Source of the DNA: Pyrus communis | Taxonomy: Eukaryota; Streptophyta; Magnoliopsida; Rosales; Rosaceae | Assembly: GCF_963583255.1 (NCBI RefSeq) | Contig: NC_084804.1 | Coordinates: 21,396,061 to 21,460,060, forward strand | Direction of reading: 5' to 3' | Length of the DNA stretch: 64,000 nucleotides | In this document: piece by piece, positions 43,457 through 55,470 of the stretch | Layout of the letters: the number at the start of each line of letters is the position of its first letter | Position numbering within the stretch: position 1 is the first letter of the stretch | Made by a program: the position numbers and the translations under genes | The notes under the pieces: model-generated | Database searches by the model: none | What the model was told of the DNA's origin: nothing | The model's input: the letters and a program-made list of their open reading frames with translations, nothing else

Positions 43457-46400
43457 AATCGGAAAATATACTTACCATACACCTTTGGAAAGTGGCCGGT
43501 GCGTTGCATAAGCCAAATGGCATGCGACGATAAGCAAATGTTCCAAAGGGACATGTGAATGTGGTCTTCTCTTGATCATCCGGGGCTATCACAATTTGGT
43601 TATATCCAGAGTATCCATCAAGAAAACAGTAAAAAGCATGACCGGCTAACCTTTCGAGCATCTGGTCGATGAATGGCAAAGGAAAGTGATCTTTCCTAGT
43701 CATGGCATTTAGCTTCCGGTAATCGATACATACTCGCCATCCAGTCTGAATGCGTGTAGGCACGAGCTCATTCTCATCATTCTTGATAACAGTTACTCCG
43801 GACTTCTTGGGAACGACTTGAATTGGAGAGACCCAACGGCTATCGGAGATAGGGTAGATCACTCCACAATCCAAAAGCTTGATTATTTCCTTCTTCACCA
43901 CTTCCATCATCGGAGGGTTGAGACGGCGTTGAGCCTCTCGAGTTGGTTTAGCCCCCTCCTCAAGAAGTATACGGTGCATGCATGTGGTAGGGCTTATTCC
44001 TTTAATGTCGGCCAAAGTCCACCCTATGGCCGTTTTGTGTTCTCGCAGCACCCTCACAAGCTTCTCCTCCTCCATTGCCGTGAGACTTGATGAAATGATG
44101 GCGGGCAATGTTTCGCCTTCTCCCAAAAACACATACTTCAAATGGTCCGGCAACGGCTTAAGTTCAAGCGATGGTGCCTGAACAACAGAAGGTAGCATCT
44201 TAGTGGAAACTGAATGTGAAAGTGAGAGTGGAACCTTACCATATTGTTGTGGCAATGACTCAAGGGCTGCCACAACCTCAATTATTTCTTCACTAGAACC
44301 CATGGCAAAGAATTCCTCCTCCTTGCCGTGGCCTTGCATTGGCCCAAATCCTTCATTTTTGCGCTCTATGGCCTTAGTGATGGTTGTTTCCAGGGCGTCC
44401 TCGTTCAATTCTTCAAGGTATACCTGCGCCAAAGAATCGATAACATCAATGGAAAAACAAGAATGGTCATCAACGGGATATCTCATAGTTTCAGAAATAT
44501 TAAAATCAATCACTTCCCCATCGAATTCCATTGTCAAGGTGCCTTTGTATACATCAATCTTCGTTCGGGCCGTCTTCATGAATGGCCTACCAAGGAGAAT
44601 CGGCAAAGATGTAGACTGGGCTGAATCCTCCATGTCTAAGACGTAGAAATCAGCCGGAAAAATTAAATGGTTCACCTGCACAAGCACATCTTCCAAAACT
44701 CCTTTTGGATACGCGTTAGAACGATCGGCCAATTGTATAATTACACCATCTTGTTTTAATTCACCCAAATTCATAGATGCATAAATAGAATAAGGCATGA
44801 CATTTATGGATGCACCTAAATCAAGCATGGCATGTTCAAAACGATTATGTCCAATCACACAAGGAATCGTGAAACTACCGGGGTCTTTGCACTTGGTAGG
44901 CAGTTTACGTTGCAAAACAGCAGACACATTCTCGCTTACCTTCACTACCTCTTTGTTTGCCCTTCTTCTCCTTGTATTGCATAGGTCCTTGAGGAATTTA
45001 GCATACTTTGGAACCTGTTTGATTGCATCGAGAAGCGGTATGTTCACTTGCACCTTCCGGAACGTTTCAAGAATGTCCTTCTCGCTTTCTTCCTTTTTTT
45101 CTTGCATGAACCTGCTAGGAAAAGGTACATTGGGAAGATTAGCACGTGAAGTACATGAATTTGAACTTAAATTACCTGATTTGGCCGAGTTAGGGTGATC
45201 TGCCTCAGGTTGTGTCGTCTCTTCATCTACTTTCTGGGCAGATTTGGGATTGTTTGGCTCGGTCCCAACTTCTTTTCCACCCCTTAGGGTGATGGCCTTG
45301 GCGGATTCGAATCCTCCCTTTGGATTGACTGTGGTTGAGCTAGGAAGCTTTCCTTGCTCTCTAATATGTCCAAGGAACTCAGAAATCTGCCCTATTTGTT
45401 TCTTCATATCCATCATCTCCTTCTCGTTATTTGCTATCCGGTTGTTTTGATTTTGCAATCCCTGCGAAATAGAGGTTAGTAATTGCATAGCTTGATCACT
45501 TTCCAAGGACGTACCTGAATGAGATGATGCCGAAGGTTGTTGGGGTTGTTGGGGTGCATATGGCTTGGAATAAAAACCAGGGGGGTTTGGCCTAAATCCT
45601 CCTTGTTGGGCAGCTTGTTGTGGCTCCCTCCATTTGAAGTTTGGATGGTCCCTCCATCCGGCATTGTAAGTGTTCGAGTATGGGTTGTTTTGATTTTGTC
45701 CTTGGAAACCAATTGCATTGGCAGATTCCCACCCACCATTCTCGATTAGTTGAGGGCAGTTGTCGGATGGATGCCCTTGAATTGAGCACACGCCACAAAC
45801 TTGGTGTTCTTGTGCTTTTGGACCAATCACAACCTGAGAAACAAGAGAATTAAGATTAGCAAGTTGTGATTGAATTTCAGAAATAGCACTCACCTCATTT
45901 ACACTTTGTTGCCGTGGGGCTTCCCTTTGGCCCACTCCTTCATATTGTTGAGCGTTGAGCGCTCGGTTGGCTATGAGAATCTTGGCATCCCTTGGTGTTT
46001 TGTCCACCAATGCTCCTCCCGCTGATGCATCAAGCATTTGACGTTCGATAGGAAGGAGGCCCTCATAGAAATATTGAAGGAGAAGTTCCTCCTTCATTTG
46101 ATGTTGAGGACATGAAGCTACAAGGCCCTTGAAGCGCTCATAATAAGCCGGGAATGTCTCACCATGATTCTGTTGAATACCACTAATTTTCTTCCGTAGG
46201 AGAATCACTCTCGAAGTAGGGAAGAATTTCTCCAAGAAAGCACGCTTCATACTCTCCCACGAAGTCACAGTTCCCGGGGCTAGTTCGTAGAGCCAATCTT
46301 TGGCCTTGTCCATAAGTGAAAATGGAAAGGCCTTCATCTTCAATATACTCTCATCCACATTGACGGGGGTCATGCTCGAACAAACCACCTCGAACTCCTT

Positions 46401-46772
46401 CAAGTGTTTGTTGGGGTCTTCCATAGACAAGCCATGGAACTTCGGAATATGGTGTAACAAACTAGATTTGAGTTCAAATTCCTCAGTCTTCCCCTCTGCA
46501 GCCGTGGGGTACTGGATACAAAGAGGCAATGCATTATCCAAACCCGAGGCCGAAAGCTCCTTGATGGTTCTATTATCTGCTGCCATGGCTTGTTCTTCTT
46601 CAAAAATCTGATCCGTGGGCTTTTCTTCTACACCTACTTCGTCTTCTTCAAGCCCAGGTTGTGGTGGAGGTTGTAGTGGCTCTTGTTGACTCCTCGTTCT
46701 CCTCAAAGTGCGTTCAAAATCACCGTCAAAGTCGGAGATGTTCTCTATAATAGGTCGAGAGCTACGAGTCAT
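43395..46772 (-). pseudogene. Athila-like gag-protease-RT polyprotein, frameshifted (unit 3)
   Basis: 1,125 codons with the domain order described for unit 2, ending at the same extra T after FMDD. One silent C-to-T change was noticed in gag near 45561 (CATATGGC against CATACGGC). This unit lies next to the outermost right LTR, so it is the one whose 5' LTR is unshared. Confidence 0.9.
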
Positions 46773-46886
46773 ACACAGTACCTAAAAAAAAAAGGAAACA
46801 AACAAACTAAGAATCTGAAATAAGAATGCACGAAAAACAAAAAAAATAATATAAAAATAAAGACAAAGGATTAGCAAAGTTGCTAA

Positions 46887-46904
46887 TCCCCGGCAACGGC
46901 GCCA
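46887..46904 (-). other. Primer-binding site, unit 3
   Basis: TGGCGCCGTTGCCGGGGA on the minus strand, five bases inside LTR 4. Confidence 0.8.
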
Positions 46905-46909
46905 AAATT

Positions 46910-49167
46910 TGGTGCGAAATTTACTTGACACTCAAATTAAACCCTCGTTTGACAATTGTAGTAGAATGGATAAGTGAGGGATCGTTCTAGACCGGGGATT
47001 AGGAGGGCTTGCTAAAACCTTCTAAATTGACTTAAAAACATAAAAACTAAATTAAAATACTCTTAACAAGACTACTATGACTCAGAATGGCTTTGAAAAA
47101 CTCAAATTGTCTAAAACAATCAAATTGACTCAAATAGAAGCTAGAACTTGATTTAGACGAATTTGCAAGTGTTTATGACTCCAAAAGCTTAAAGATACAA
47201 AAAAAATAAAACAAATACGAATGATTAAGACTCAACGAAATATGGGGGAAATGTGTTTGGACGATATTAAATTAAAAAGACAGAATATAATTAAAGGCAA
47301 AATGTAAATATGAATGTGATGAAAATATGGATGATGGAATAGCCAAGGGGTTCTTCTCCACACATGTTACACTTGCATACAATATTGATTCTCAGTTGGT
47401 CTTTCGATAAGTTGTGAAACTCAATGCTCCAAGTTAATTAGGTCCGCTTAAATTAACTTTCAGATTTCCCTAGATTCGTTGGATTGAATGGAATACGCAT
47501 TACAACCAAATTATTCTTAATCAAAGTCCCTAACTATGGAATACGCATGATAGAGACATTCAACAAAGGTCATTAAGTTCAACGGAAATCATAAACATCG
47601 ACGAGGCATTCGTTACTATGGAATACGCATGAAACTTATGCCAAGAATTCATTTAACGCGATTGTTTATAAGCAACCTCCACTACTTGTGAATATAAGTT
47701 CATAACGATTAGGTGAAATTCACTTATATTCTAGCGTCATATTTATGCATGAAAATTAAGCGCGCATTCTTAATAAACATTCATAAATAAGTTATCAATC
47801 AAACGGTTAAACAAATTGAATCCACAACTTATGAAATTCCAACGAAAGTTAATCAATTCATATTGCAAATATAAACATAGTTTCGAATCACCCCCTAGCT
47901 AAAGGGGGGTTTAGTTCCTCATAACTTTGAAATCAAAGAAACACCTAAACATTCCAACAACTCAAACTTGAATTGTATGAACGTTTAGGCACTCTTCTCT
48001 TCCATTACAAAACAAAGAAAATTGAATTTAAACATTGAAATCAAAGAAATACCTAAAGATTCCAACAACTCAAACTTGAATTGTATGAACGTTTAGGCAC
48101 TCTTCTCTTCTTCGTTATTATGGCACAAGGTCTAAGGGATGTTGTTGGTGTGTTGAATGGATTGGGGAATTATGGAAATGGATGAGGAAAGATAGAAAAT
48201 GGAAAGAAACCCACGGCAAGGCTTGGAATTTCAGGATGTGAAGATGGTGTGTGTTTGTGTTGTGGTGTGAGAAATGGAGAGATTTGAATGGGGAATGAAT
48301 GCATGCAAATGAATGAAGTGTGTGTGGTTTATATAGGGAGAGAGTGGGTGAGAATGTGGCTGCAATGCATGTGAAAATCAGCTAGGAAAATGGGTGGAAA
48401 GCTGGAATTGCACAAGGGAAATGCTGGAAAGGCAAGGGAACCCACGGCATGGAGGTTTTGGTGCATGTATTTGGTGAAATTGTTTGTTGGGAAAAGCTTT
48501 GTGAAATAGGTGGATTGTAGGTGGGTTATGATGATGAAAGCATGTGGAATTGCAAGGAGGAAAGGTGCAGAAAATGGAGGGATACACGGCAAGAATGGAA
48601 GTGTTTGGTGATGTATGCAATGATGAAGATTGAATAAAAAATGCATGTAGGGTTAGCTAAGTTGGCTTTGTTTGGGTGCATGTGTTTGGTGGGAACAAAG
48701 GGGGAAGCACGGCTTTGATGGTGTTTTGTAATTGCATGTGTGTGAATGTGATAGCTAAGGTGAATTATATGTGGAATAAAGATGGAGAAGGTGGTGTAAT
48801 GATGCATGGTTGTAGTTTAAGGTGTTGAATATGGATTTGCATGGACTTTGAAGTGATTGTGGGTCTTGGAATTGGAAGGAAATGCATGGCCTTGGGGTTG
48901 GTTTAAGAGAGAATGGGCTAGGCCCTTTGTTTTATGTCCAAAGTGAAAATAAGGCCTTCAAATTCGTCCAAACTTTGGCTCCATGGATAAGCTATCCAAT
49001 CCATGCCCAAAAAAGCTCCAAATGGCCTCAAAATGCACTTTCTTGCTCCCTAGGCCCTTAGAACCTGAAAACACACAGAAGAAGCATAAAAGACTAAAAT
49101 AACGAGAGAAACATAACGTAAATGCACGAGAACAAGCCATTTAAGTCGCATGAATATGCTCCTATCA
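46910..49167 (-). mobile_element. Array LTR 4 (outermost 5' LTR)
   Basis: 2,258 bp. It differs from LTR 3 at only two positions that I noticed (G for A near 49077 and near 49103). It is followed directly by TTTTG (49168-49172), the second copy of the target duplication. Confidence 0.95.
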
Positions 49168-49172
49168 TTTTG

Positions 49173-49497
49173 GATTATAGAAGAATAACTGTATTTTCTG
49201 TGTTCTAAATGTCCTACAGATGGATGTATAAATTATATGATTATGCCTGTTCGCAACGGGTATGAGGAAGGGATGCATTTGTTAGGAGACATCTTCTTAG
49301 AGGGGTGTTTTCTTTCTGCATTTTTTCACACTTCAGACTTCATCTAAAAAGATGAGTCTGTTGGTAAAAAAATAATTAATTAAATAAATTCAAAATTAAT
49401 TAAAAATAATTAATTAAATTTGAAATTAATTAAAAATAATTAATTAAATCCGAAAATAATTAATTAATTTAATTATTAGAGGGTATTGTGTAGTGTT
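49173..49497 (+). mobile_element. Host LTR element, LTR 1 right piece and short internal remnant
   Basis: Resumes the host LTR interrupted at 21116. 'TATTTTCTGTGTTCTAAATGTCCT', 'CTTAGAGGGGTG' and 'CAGACTTCATCTAAAAAGAT' match 49811-49972 of LTR 2. It ends in an AATTAATTAAAT-rich stretch, then AGAGGGTATTG, which may be a polypurine remnant before LTR 2. The last roughly 250 bp of the LTR are missing, so an internal deletion joined LTR 1 to the 3' end of the element. Confidence 0.7.
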
Positions 49498-50054
49498 TGT
49501 TGGATATGTGTCAACAATTTGTGATATAATTATATATGCTAATTAATAATAAATGCGAATAGAAAAATTAACGGATTATGAACAAAACAAAAATATGAAA
49601 CAGACAACTTGAAGATCAAGGCATGCGTACCACAATGTCCTTGGAACAGAAATTTCGTCCCTACTCAACGTTTGTAGTTCTACAGACGTCTACTTCACCA
49701 GGATTCAACGATCAAGTTAGAATTCCAACACCGGAAAACTTAACTTCTGGTGAATTTCTTTGTGGTTCTCTCAGTAAGAAGATTTAGGAATGTAGAAGAA
49801 GAATTTGATATTTTCTGTGTTCTAAATGTCATGCAGATGGATGTATATATAGTGGGATTATGCATGTTCGCAAGAGGTATGAGAATGGGATGTGACTGTT
49901 GGGAGATATCTCTTCAGAGGGGTGATGTGTTCTCTACATTTTTTGATTTCAGACTTCGTCTAAAAAGATAAGTCTGTTCAAATAAAAAACAATTTAATTA
50001 AATTTCAAATTAATTAAAGAATTTAATTTTCAGAGCCCAAAGCCCATCTTTTGA

Positions 50055-50103
<49 letters not shown>

Positions 50104-50273
50104 TACTAATTAATTATCACCTCAAAGCCCAACCCCAAGGGTAAGTCCAATTTTATTCTACAAGGCTTATCACTCCAATCACTTTCTATAAGGGATAAAA
50201 CCTTATAAATTGAGAAAACCTTTTGGGAATGGCCAATGTGGGACAAAGAAATTTCTACTCACAATTTCCAACA
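49498..50273 (+). mobile_element. Host LTR element, LTR 2
   Basis: 776 bp, TGTTGGATATGTGTCAACAA ... CACAATTTCCAACA, followed by TAAAG (50274-50278), which equals the sequence before LTR 1 at 20823-20827. An (AT)n tract lies at 50053-50098. This pair of flanks defines the outer insertion into which the Athila-like element later jumped. The frame 49750-49971 is noncoding LTR sequence. Confidence 0.8.
50053..50098. repeat. (AT)n microsatellite
   Basis: An uninterrupted run of about 23 AT units inside LTR 2 of the host element. Confidence 0.9.
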
Positions 50274-50374
50274 TAAAGTGTGTCAAGTGACTTAAGTTGA
50301 CGAAAAATTGAATAAATAGATTTGAATATAATTCAGGGACTTATTTTACCAAAAATATAATTCAGGGACCTAAT

Positions 50375-50590
50375 TTGATATTTCCTATAAAATACCAAAG
50401 CACATTCAAAAATACTTAATAATTCATTTACAAGTGAGAAAAATGTAAAAAAGAAAAGTAAGCAAATGCTCATGAGATCACATCCTTTATGCTTTGACGG
50501 TGGTTACATCATAGTTTGGATTTTTAAAACCCTCCAAAACCTCGTGAACAGTGTTTTTAGATGGAATTGATAATTAATAATATTTAACAC
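50375..50590. mobile_element. Single arm of the foldback MITE
   Basis: Matches the right arm at 20325-20520 in order: 'AATACCAAAGCACATT', 'GATCACATCCT', 'TTTGGATTTTTAAAACCCTC'. A further partial repeat of its end follows at about 50588-50640. Confidence 0.65.
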
Positions 50591-50739
50591 TCGTGAACAA
50601 TGCTTTGATGCTGGTTACATCGTGGTCTAGATTTTTAGGGTTTAGGGTAGGTAGATACTAAATTAGTGACAACGTGGTATGTAGATACAGACTAACTTAG
50701 TATGGCATTTTTCATTTAATTATTTATTGAAATAAAATG

Positions 50740-51190
50740 TATTTTCTTTAACAATTAATGAGTCGGGTCATATTATCCATTAATTTTAATAGCTTGAGTT
50801 CAGGTTGAGTCATATTCCCTGTTCATTTTAATGGGTTTGATACAACACGACATGATCAGGTAAGTCATATAAACAACATGTTCTTCAGGTCTAATCTTTT
50901 CACTAAAATATCGTTCCAACTCAAATCATCACATAAGATATATGCAAATGGTCACATTATAAAATTGGAAAACTCCGCCTAAAGATTATATATATAGGCC
51001 TAGTTAGGCAGGATATGGTTCTTTTGAACTTGGACTTGACATTTTGTAACTTGGTTTCCGTGTTCTTATTGTTTTCATGACATACTTGATAGCTTAATAG
51101 GTCGTATCATGTAATACTTGTTAAAATGAACAAGTAATATGACCTGACTTAATAGGTCGTAATGGCTAGCTCTACAACTTTTGTGGAGAG
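50740..51190. repeat. hAT-like repeat debris
   Basis: Repeated words around GGGTCATATTA, ACACGACATGA, TTAATAGGTCGTA and ATGACCTGA in both orientations resemble the subterminal repeats seen at 55300-55460. No transposase text. Confidence 0.4.
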
Positions 51191-51500
51191 GTCAACTCCG
51201 AAATTCACCACCATAAACCCACAAGCTATAGATTTAAATTTAAGGGTAATTATCGCTTTACTACCATGAAGTATTGTGGTTTTCAAACTTTTATACATCA
51301 AATTTTTTCCATTCCAGTTTCATACCTAAAATTATGTTTTTCTCCCAAATTCGTACTTATGTTAGGTTGACCATTAGTAACTCCGTTAAAGTATGATGTG
51401 GCTCCCACGTTAGACGATGACTGTACATTCATGTGGCACTTTGGTCCACGTAGATAATTAAAAAATTAAAAATTAAATTTATTTCATAAAATAAAAAATG
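51191..51500. other. Spacer with dispersed-repeat text
   Basis: 'AACTCCGTTAAAGTATGATG', 'CCACGTTAGACGATGAC' and 'TTGGTCCACGTAGATAATTA' resemble the sequence at about 56760-56830 (CTTCTGTTAAAGTGTGACG ... GACGTGGATAATAATT). A degenerate dispersed repeat; no gene. Confidence 0.35.
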
Positions 51501-51698
51501 AATATTTTTTCCCGTCGACTCCTTGCTTGCTAACTTCGCCTGAACAGCTTCTCAATCTCTCGCATTCGCCGCCGTTGTTGCTCTACCCCCCACATCCCAT
51601 TTAAATTCCTAAATATTTTTTTCCCGTCAACCTCTTGCTTGCTGCGCCGCTGCTGCTCGACCGAAGAACCCACAAGGATTTGCTGCGTCTGAAATTTA

Positions 51699-51914
51699 AT
51701 GCTCTCTAATCTGCATAACCCGTCAAGTCAGCCACCTCACTTCGTCGTCGGCAACCCGTCTCCACCTTTCACTGACAAAAGCAACGATCTTCCACCGGAG
51801 GATGATCAGATGGAGCTTCTGACGTTGAAGACGATGCTGTTGGCAAGAAACACCTCTTCCATCTCCATCGACTCCTGTCTCCCGTTTTTTGGCATCAAAT
51901 ACTACAATGAATGA
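51699..51914 (+). other. Short ORF in a GC-rich gene-like fragment, unrecognised
   Basis: 71 codons (HFVVGNPSPPFTDKSNDLPP, EDDQMELLTLKTMLLARN). The surrounding 51510-51900 is CT-rich and exon-like, unlike the AT-rich neighbours. It could be a captured or truncated host exon. No domain recognised, no promoter seen. Confidence 0.25.
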
Positions 51915-52955
51915 GGAGCACTAGCAGAAATCACTCACTAAACCTGCTAAAGCTATCCTAGAGGGAATAAAGCAGGTATTGAAATTGCACTATTGTTATA
52001 TCGTTAGACATCTCCAACCAAATGATCCATGTTTAGCCCCATCTAGATTATAGCCTTACAAGAAATTATTTTTTTAATGAGTTGTGCTAAGCCATATTTA
52101 TATATCATTTCCAATCGAAGAGGGGCTAATTTTTAGTCCCCTCGATAATTTATTATTTTAAGTTTGTTCTTTAATTTTATTGGTTAATTGAATTAAATTA
52201 TCATATTAAAATAAAATTTTAAGGACATATTTTGAAAGCCACTTGTCGCTAAATGAATAAATCTCCAGATTTCTTATCCTTATATAATCTCAATACTTTT
52301 TTCGGATAAGATTTCGAGTAACATGTGTAGTACTAGAGTGAAGATTGTGTTGCTATTTGTTAGGTGTTGTTTAAGTTTCAATAACTCTCTCAAGTAGTAC
52401 TATGGTGGAGATTGTGTTGTTATTTGCTAAATGTTGTTTTAAGTTTCATGTTGTTCAACTTTCATATTATTAAACATTTTAATTTTAATACAACACCTTA
52501 AAAATTCAAAGTACAACAACTTAAATATTAAAAGAGTGTTTTAGATGAATAGAATATTAAGAATTGAAATAAAATTAGGTAAGATAGTATGAAAGGGTGA
52601 AAAGGATGTGAGAAATTGTGTAAAAATAGCTTACGTATTTATAGGAAAAAATTAGAATTTTTAAATTTTTTTTTAAATTACGTCTTAAAAAAGAAAAATT
52701 CAAAATCTATTACATATTTATAGGGAAAAAAATTAGAATTTTTAAATATTTTTTTAAATTACGTCTTAAAAAAGAAAAATTCAAAATCTAACGGCTAACT
52801 GACGTCAGCTAGCAAGTGGGTTGCTAACAGCTGGGCCCAACTTTTCGGGTTGGCTGGCTGGCTGGTTATGTTTGCCCAGTCCTCCATTAAGGATAGATTT
52901 TGTGTCAAAAAGCGTCATATTTTGGCCTATAACCCTTTGACAGGCCCGGTTAGAA
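51915..52955. other. AT-rich spacer with short repeats
   Basis: MITE-like wording at about 52010-52140 (CATCTCCAACCAAATGATCC). There is also a roughly 80-bp tandem duplication at about 52628-52790 built on AATTACGTCTTAAAAAAGAA and AAATTCAAAATCTA. No gene. Confidence 0.45.
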
Positions 52956-52964
52956 ATAGTCTAG

Positions 52965-53180
52965 GGTATTCAATTGAGATTCTAAGAGAATTTTACGGAA
53001 TAAATAATTATAGAGGTATTCAATTAGGAATTTAAAAGACTTTATAAAAATTTAGGTGTATTTAATTGAGAATTATAAACAATTTTTAAAAGTCTCTAGA
53101 AATATAGGTGTATTCAATTGAGATTTCAAGAGACTTTTTAAAAATCCCTATAAATCTAGGTGTATTCTACTGTGACTTTT
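52965..53180. repeat. Ladder of TAGGTGTATTCAATTGAGAT-type units
   Basis: About five degenerate units start [AG]GGTATTCAATT or AGGTGTATT.AATT near 52965, 53012, 53046, 53105 and 53158, followed by CTCTAAAAATTTAGGTG-type linkers. The core matches the terminus of the duplicated segment at 53300, so these look like repeated transposon ends. Confidence 0.6.
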
Positions 53181-53299
53181 TCAAAGTCTCTAAAAAATTA
53201 GGTGTATCGGAAAACGAATTGAATTTGAAGGAATTTGTGAATTGGTGGATTTTGGAGGATTTCAAGGTGAAACCTATAAATACCAAAGAGCATGTGAAA

Positions 53300-54252
53300 G
53301 GGGGTGTATTCAATTGGAATTTTGAGAGAGTTTCAGAGAATCTAATTCCATGGAATTTGAGAGAATTTGAGAGAGAAAAAAAATCACTTTCCAGGGATTT
53401 TGAGTTAAAGTTTCATAGAATTCACATGAATTGTGAGAGAATTCTTTGCATGGGCTTAGAAATTCAGAGAGTTTATTCATGAATTTCAAGAGATTTGTTT
53501 GAATTCCCATGAAATCATAGTGATTATTTTATTTCAAGAAAAGCCAAATTGATTGGTAAAATTGGGTTGTCCCAAAGGCAAAAGAAAAACTCTGATGTAC
53601 TTCTTGAATTTTGACCAATCCATTTATAAGCAACTATATCAGGGAGAAAATTTTCCAGAACAACATCAAGAAAGTACCACTAATAAAATGTATAGGTTAT
53701 GGAACCGAATCTTTGTGCCGCATAAGTGCAATCCAGAATGGTGGTAGTAAAGTTTGTGTATCCAGTGATTTTGATCATGTCTCATGGCTGATTGATTGGA
53801 ACAAGGAGTTTTTACCTGCCGATAGGCTTTGCTTTATGCCAAAAACTACACAAGAAGCTATCCAGTCTTGCTCTAGGAATGGGACATTGGAGAAATGGCT
53901 TTTAGATCAAGTTAAGGTTCGTTTCATGAGTGTAAATGAATATGCAAAGGATCTCCTTGACAATTCACTTAATAAGTGGAAGCTTGTGATTGTAATTGCC
54001 CACTTCATGTATTTTCCTGGTGCAGATTTTATATCTCAACTAAGAAAGTTAATGAATTATGTGGAGATATGCCGCTAGTAGATAAGTATGGGAAAATCAT
54101 CAGAACTAGGAAGAAGGTGATTGTGGATAAGTATGGGAACATCATTGAAGACAGGAAGAGGATTATTATGCCTGCCAATGGAAGCAAATGGGCAACATTG
54201 ACTGATTCTAATTTGTGGAGGAAAGAAGGCTACGTTGAGTTATGAAAAGATA
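53300..54252 (+). mobile_element. Duplicated segment, copy 1, with PIF/Harbinger-like terminus and captured ORF
   Basis: Starts GGGGGTGTATTCAATTGGAA and matches 57160-58113 throughout. Most of it is an ORF-bearing stretch of unknown origin. In this copy the frame 53611-54078 is followed, after a one-base shift at about 54012-54020, by the frame 53976-54245. The last part contains a 45-bp tandem repeat encoding VDKYGKIIRTRKKVI and VDKYGNIIEDRKRII. CCTGGTGCAG at about 54018-54027 looks like an intron 3' end, so a genomic (not retro) capture is possible. No inverted right terminus was found. Confidence 0.5.
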
Positions 54253-55470
54253 ACGGCTTGGTTCGGGTATACACGTGGGTAACACGATACACGATAAGCA
54301 AAATATTAATTTTTTAACCCTGAAAATATACTATAATAATTATAAATATATATATATATTAATTTAACAATTTTATACCCCTAAAAACTATAATAATTAT
54401 ATACATATATTTATATATACACAATTAAATTTAAAAAATTGGTGACCATTGGATTGGCTGAGATTTAATCTCAGCCGTCGATTGTGCATTAGGTTGGAGG
54501 CTATCCTTGTCTTCTCTCTTATTCACTCTTATCTCTCCAGTCCAGATTTGCTCTCGCGCTGTCTCCTTAATCCGCATCTCTCTCGAATTCTCATCTGTTC
54601 ACTTCCTTGACTCTAGCAGCCACAAGAAACCCACACATAGGCAAGCACATGCTAAAGGTATGAATTTTATATTTTTGGGTATTCTGTGTTTATTTCAAAA
54701 ACTAGTGATTTGGGGTTTTCGTTAAAATTAAAACTAATGGCTGGGGATTTTCTGGGTTTGGGGTTTATGGGGTTTTCTAATTTTGGAGATTCTGGATTTT
54801 CTAGGTTGGGGCATGTTTGCAAAGATTCAAAAAACCTAGTGATCGAGCAAGTGTGCTTCATGTTGGCTTCGCAAGCTTGAAAATCACAAAAGGACGAGGC
54901 AGAAATAGAATCAAGCATTGGAATTTGGGAGTATAGATGTGGTTATGTAAATCTTGAAGGCAATAGATCAAGCCAAAGTTCCAATACAATTTCCTCATGA
55001 TGATCGATGAAAATTGAGGATTTTGTAAAAGGCATAACATGCAAGCCTTGACTCTCATTGGCAAGGTTTAAACTTTTGAGAAAGGCTTCACAACCTTGAA
55101 AACAAAAACTCTTTCATTTTGCATATCCTTGCACATTTAATATTTTGTAATAGACTAGTAGTGTATGGATGTTTTTTTTTATTAGGCTCTTATTTTTTAG
55201 TGTAGATGTAGTACTTAAACTACAAATGTGTTTTAATGTTTTGAAGTAATATTTATGTGGTAATGTGTGGTATGTGTAAATTTAAGAAAAAAAAAATATT
55301 TTTCTTAACGGGTCATAACGGGATATAACAGGTCGGGTCACTTTACCCACCTGTTAAAGACCGGTTAGGATAACGGGTGTGACACGACATGACCTGTTAA
55401 GATAACAAGTATTACACGAAAACGACACGAACACGTCAAACACGACCCGCTTGCTAGGCCCAGGGTGGAT
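54253..55470. mobile_element. hAT-like nonautonomous element (probable)
   Basis: The left side has GGGTAACACGATACACGATA (about 54278). The right side has GGGTCATAACGG, GACACGACATGACCTGTTA and ACACGACCCGCTTGCTAGGC (about 55311-55459), the subterminal wording typical of plant hAT-type elements. In between, 54500-54670 looks like a host 5' leader with a splice-donor-like AAAGGTATGA (54653-54662), so the element may carry a captured gene piece. No transposase. Confidence 0.4.
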
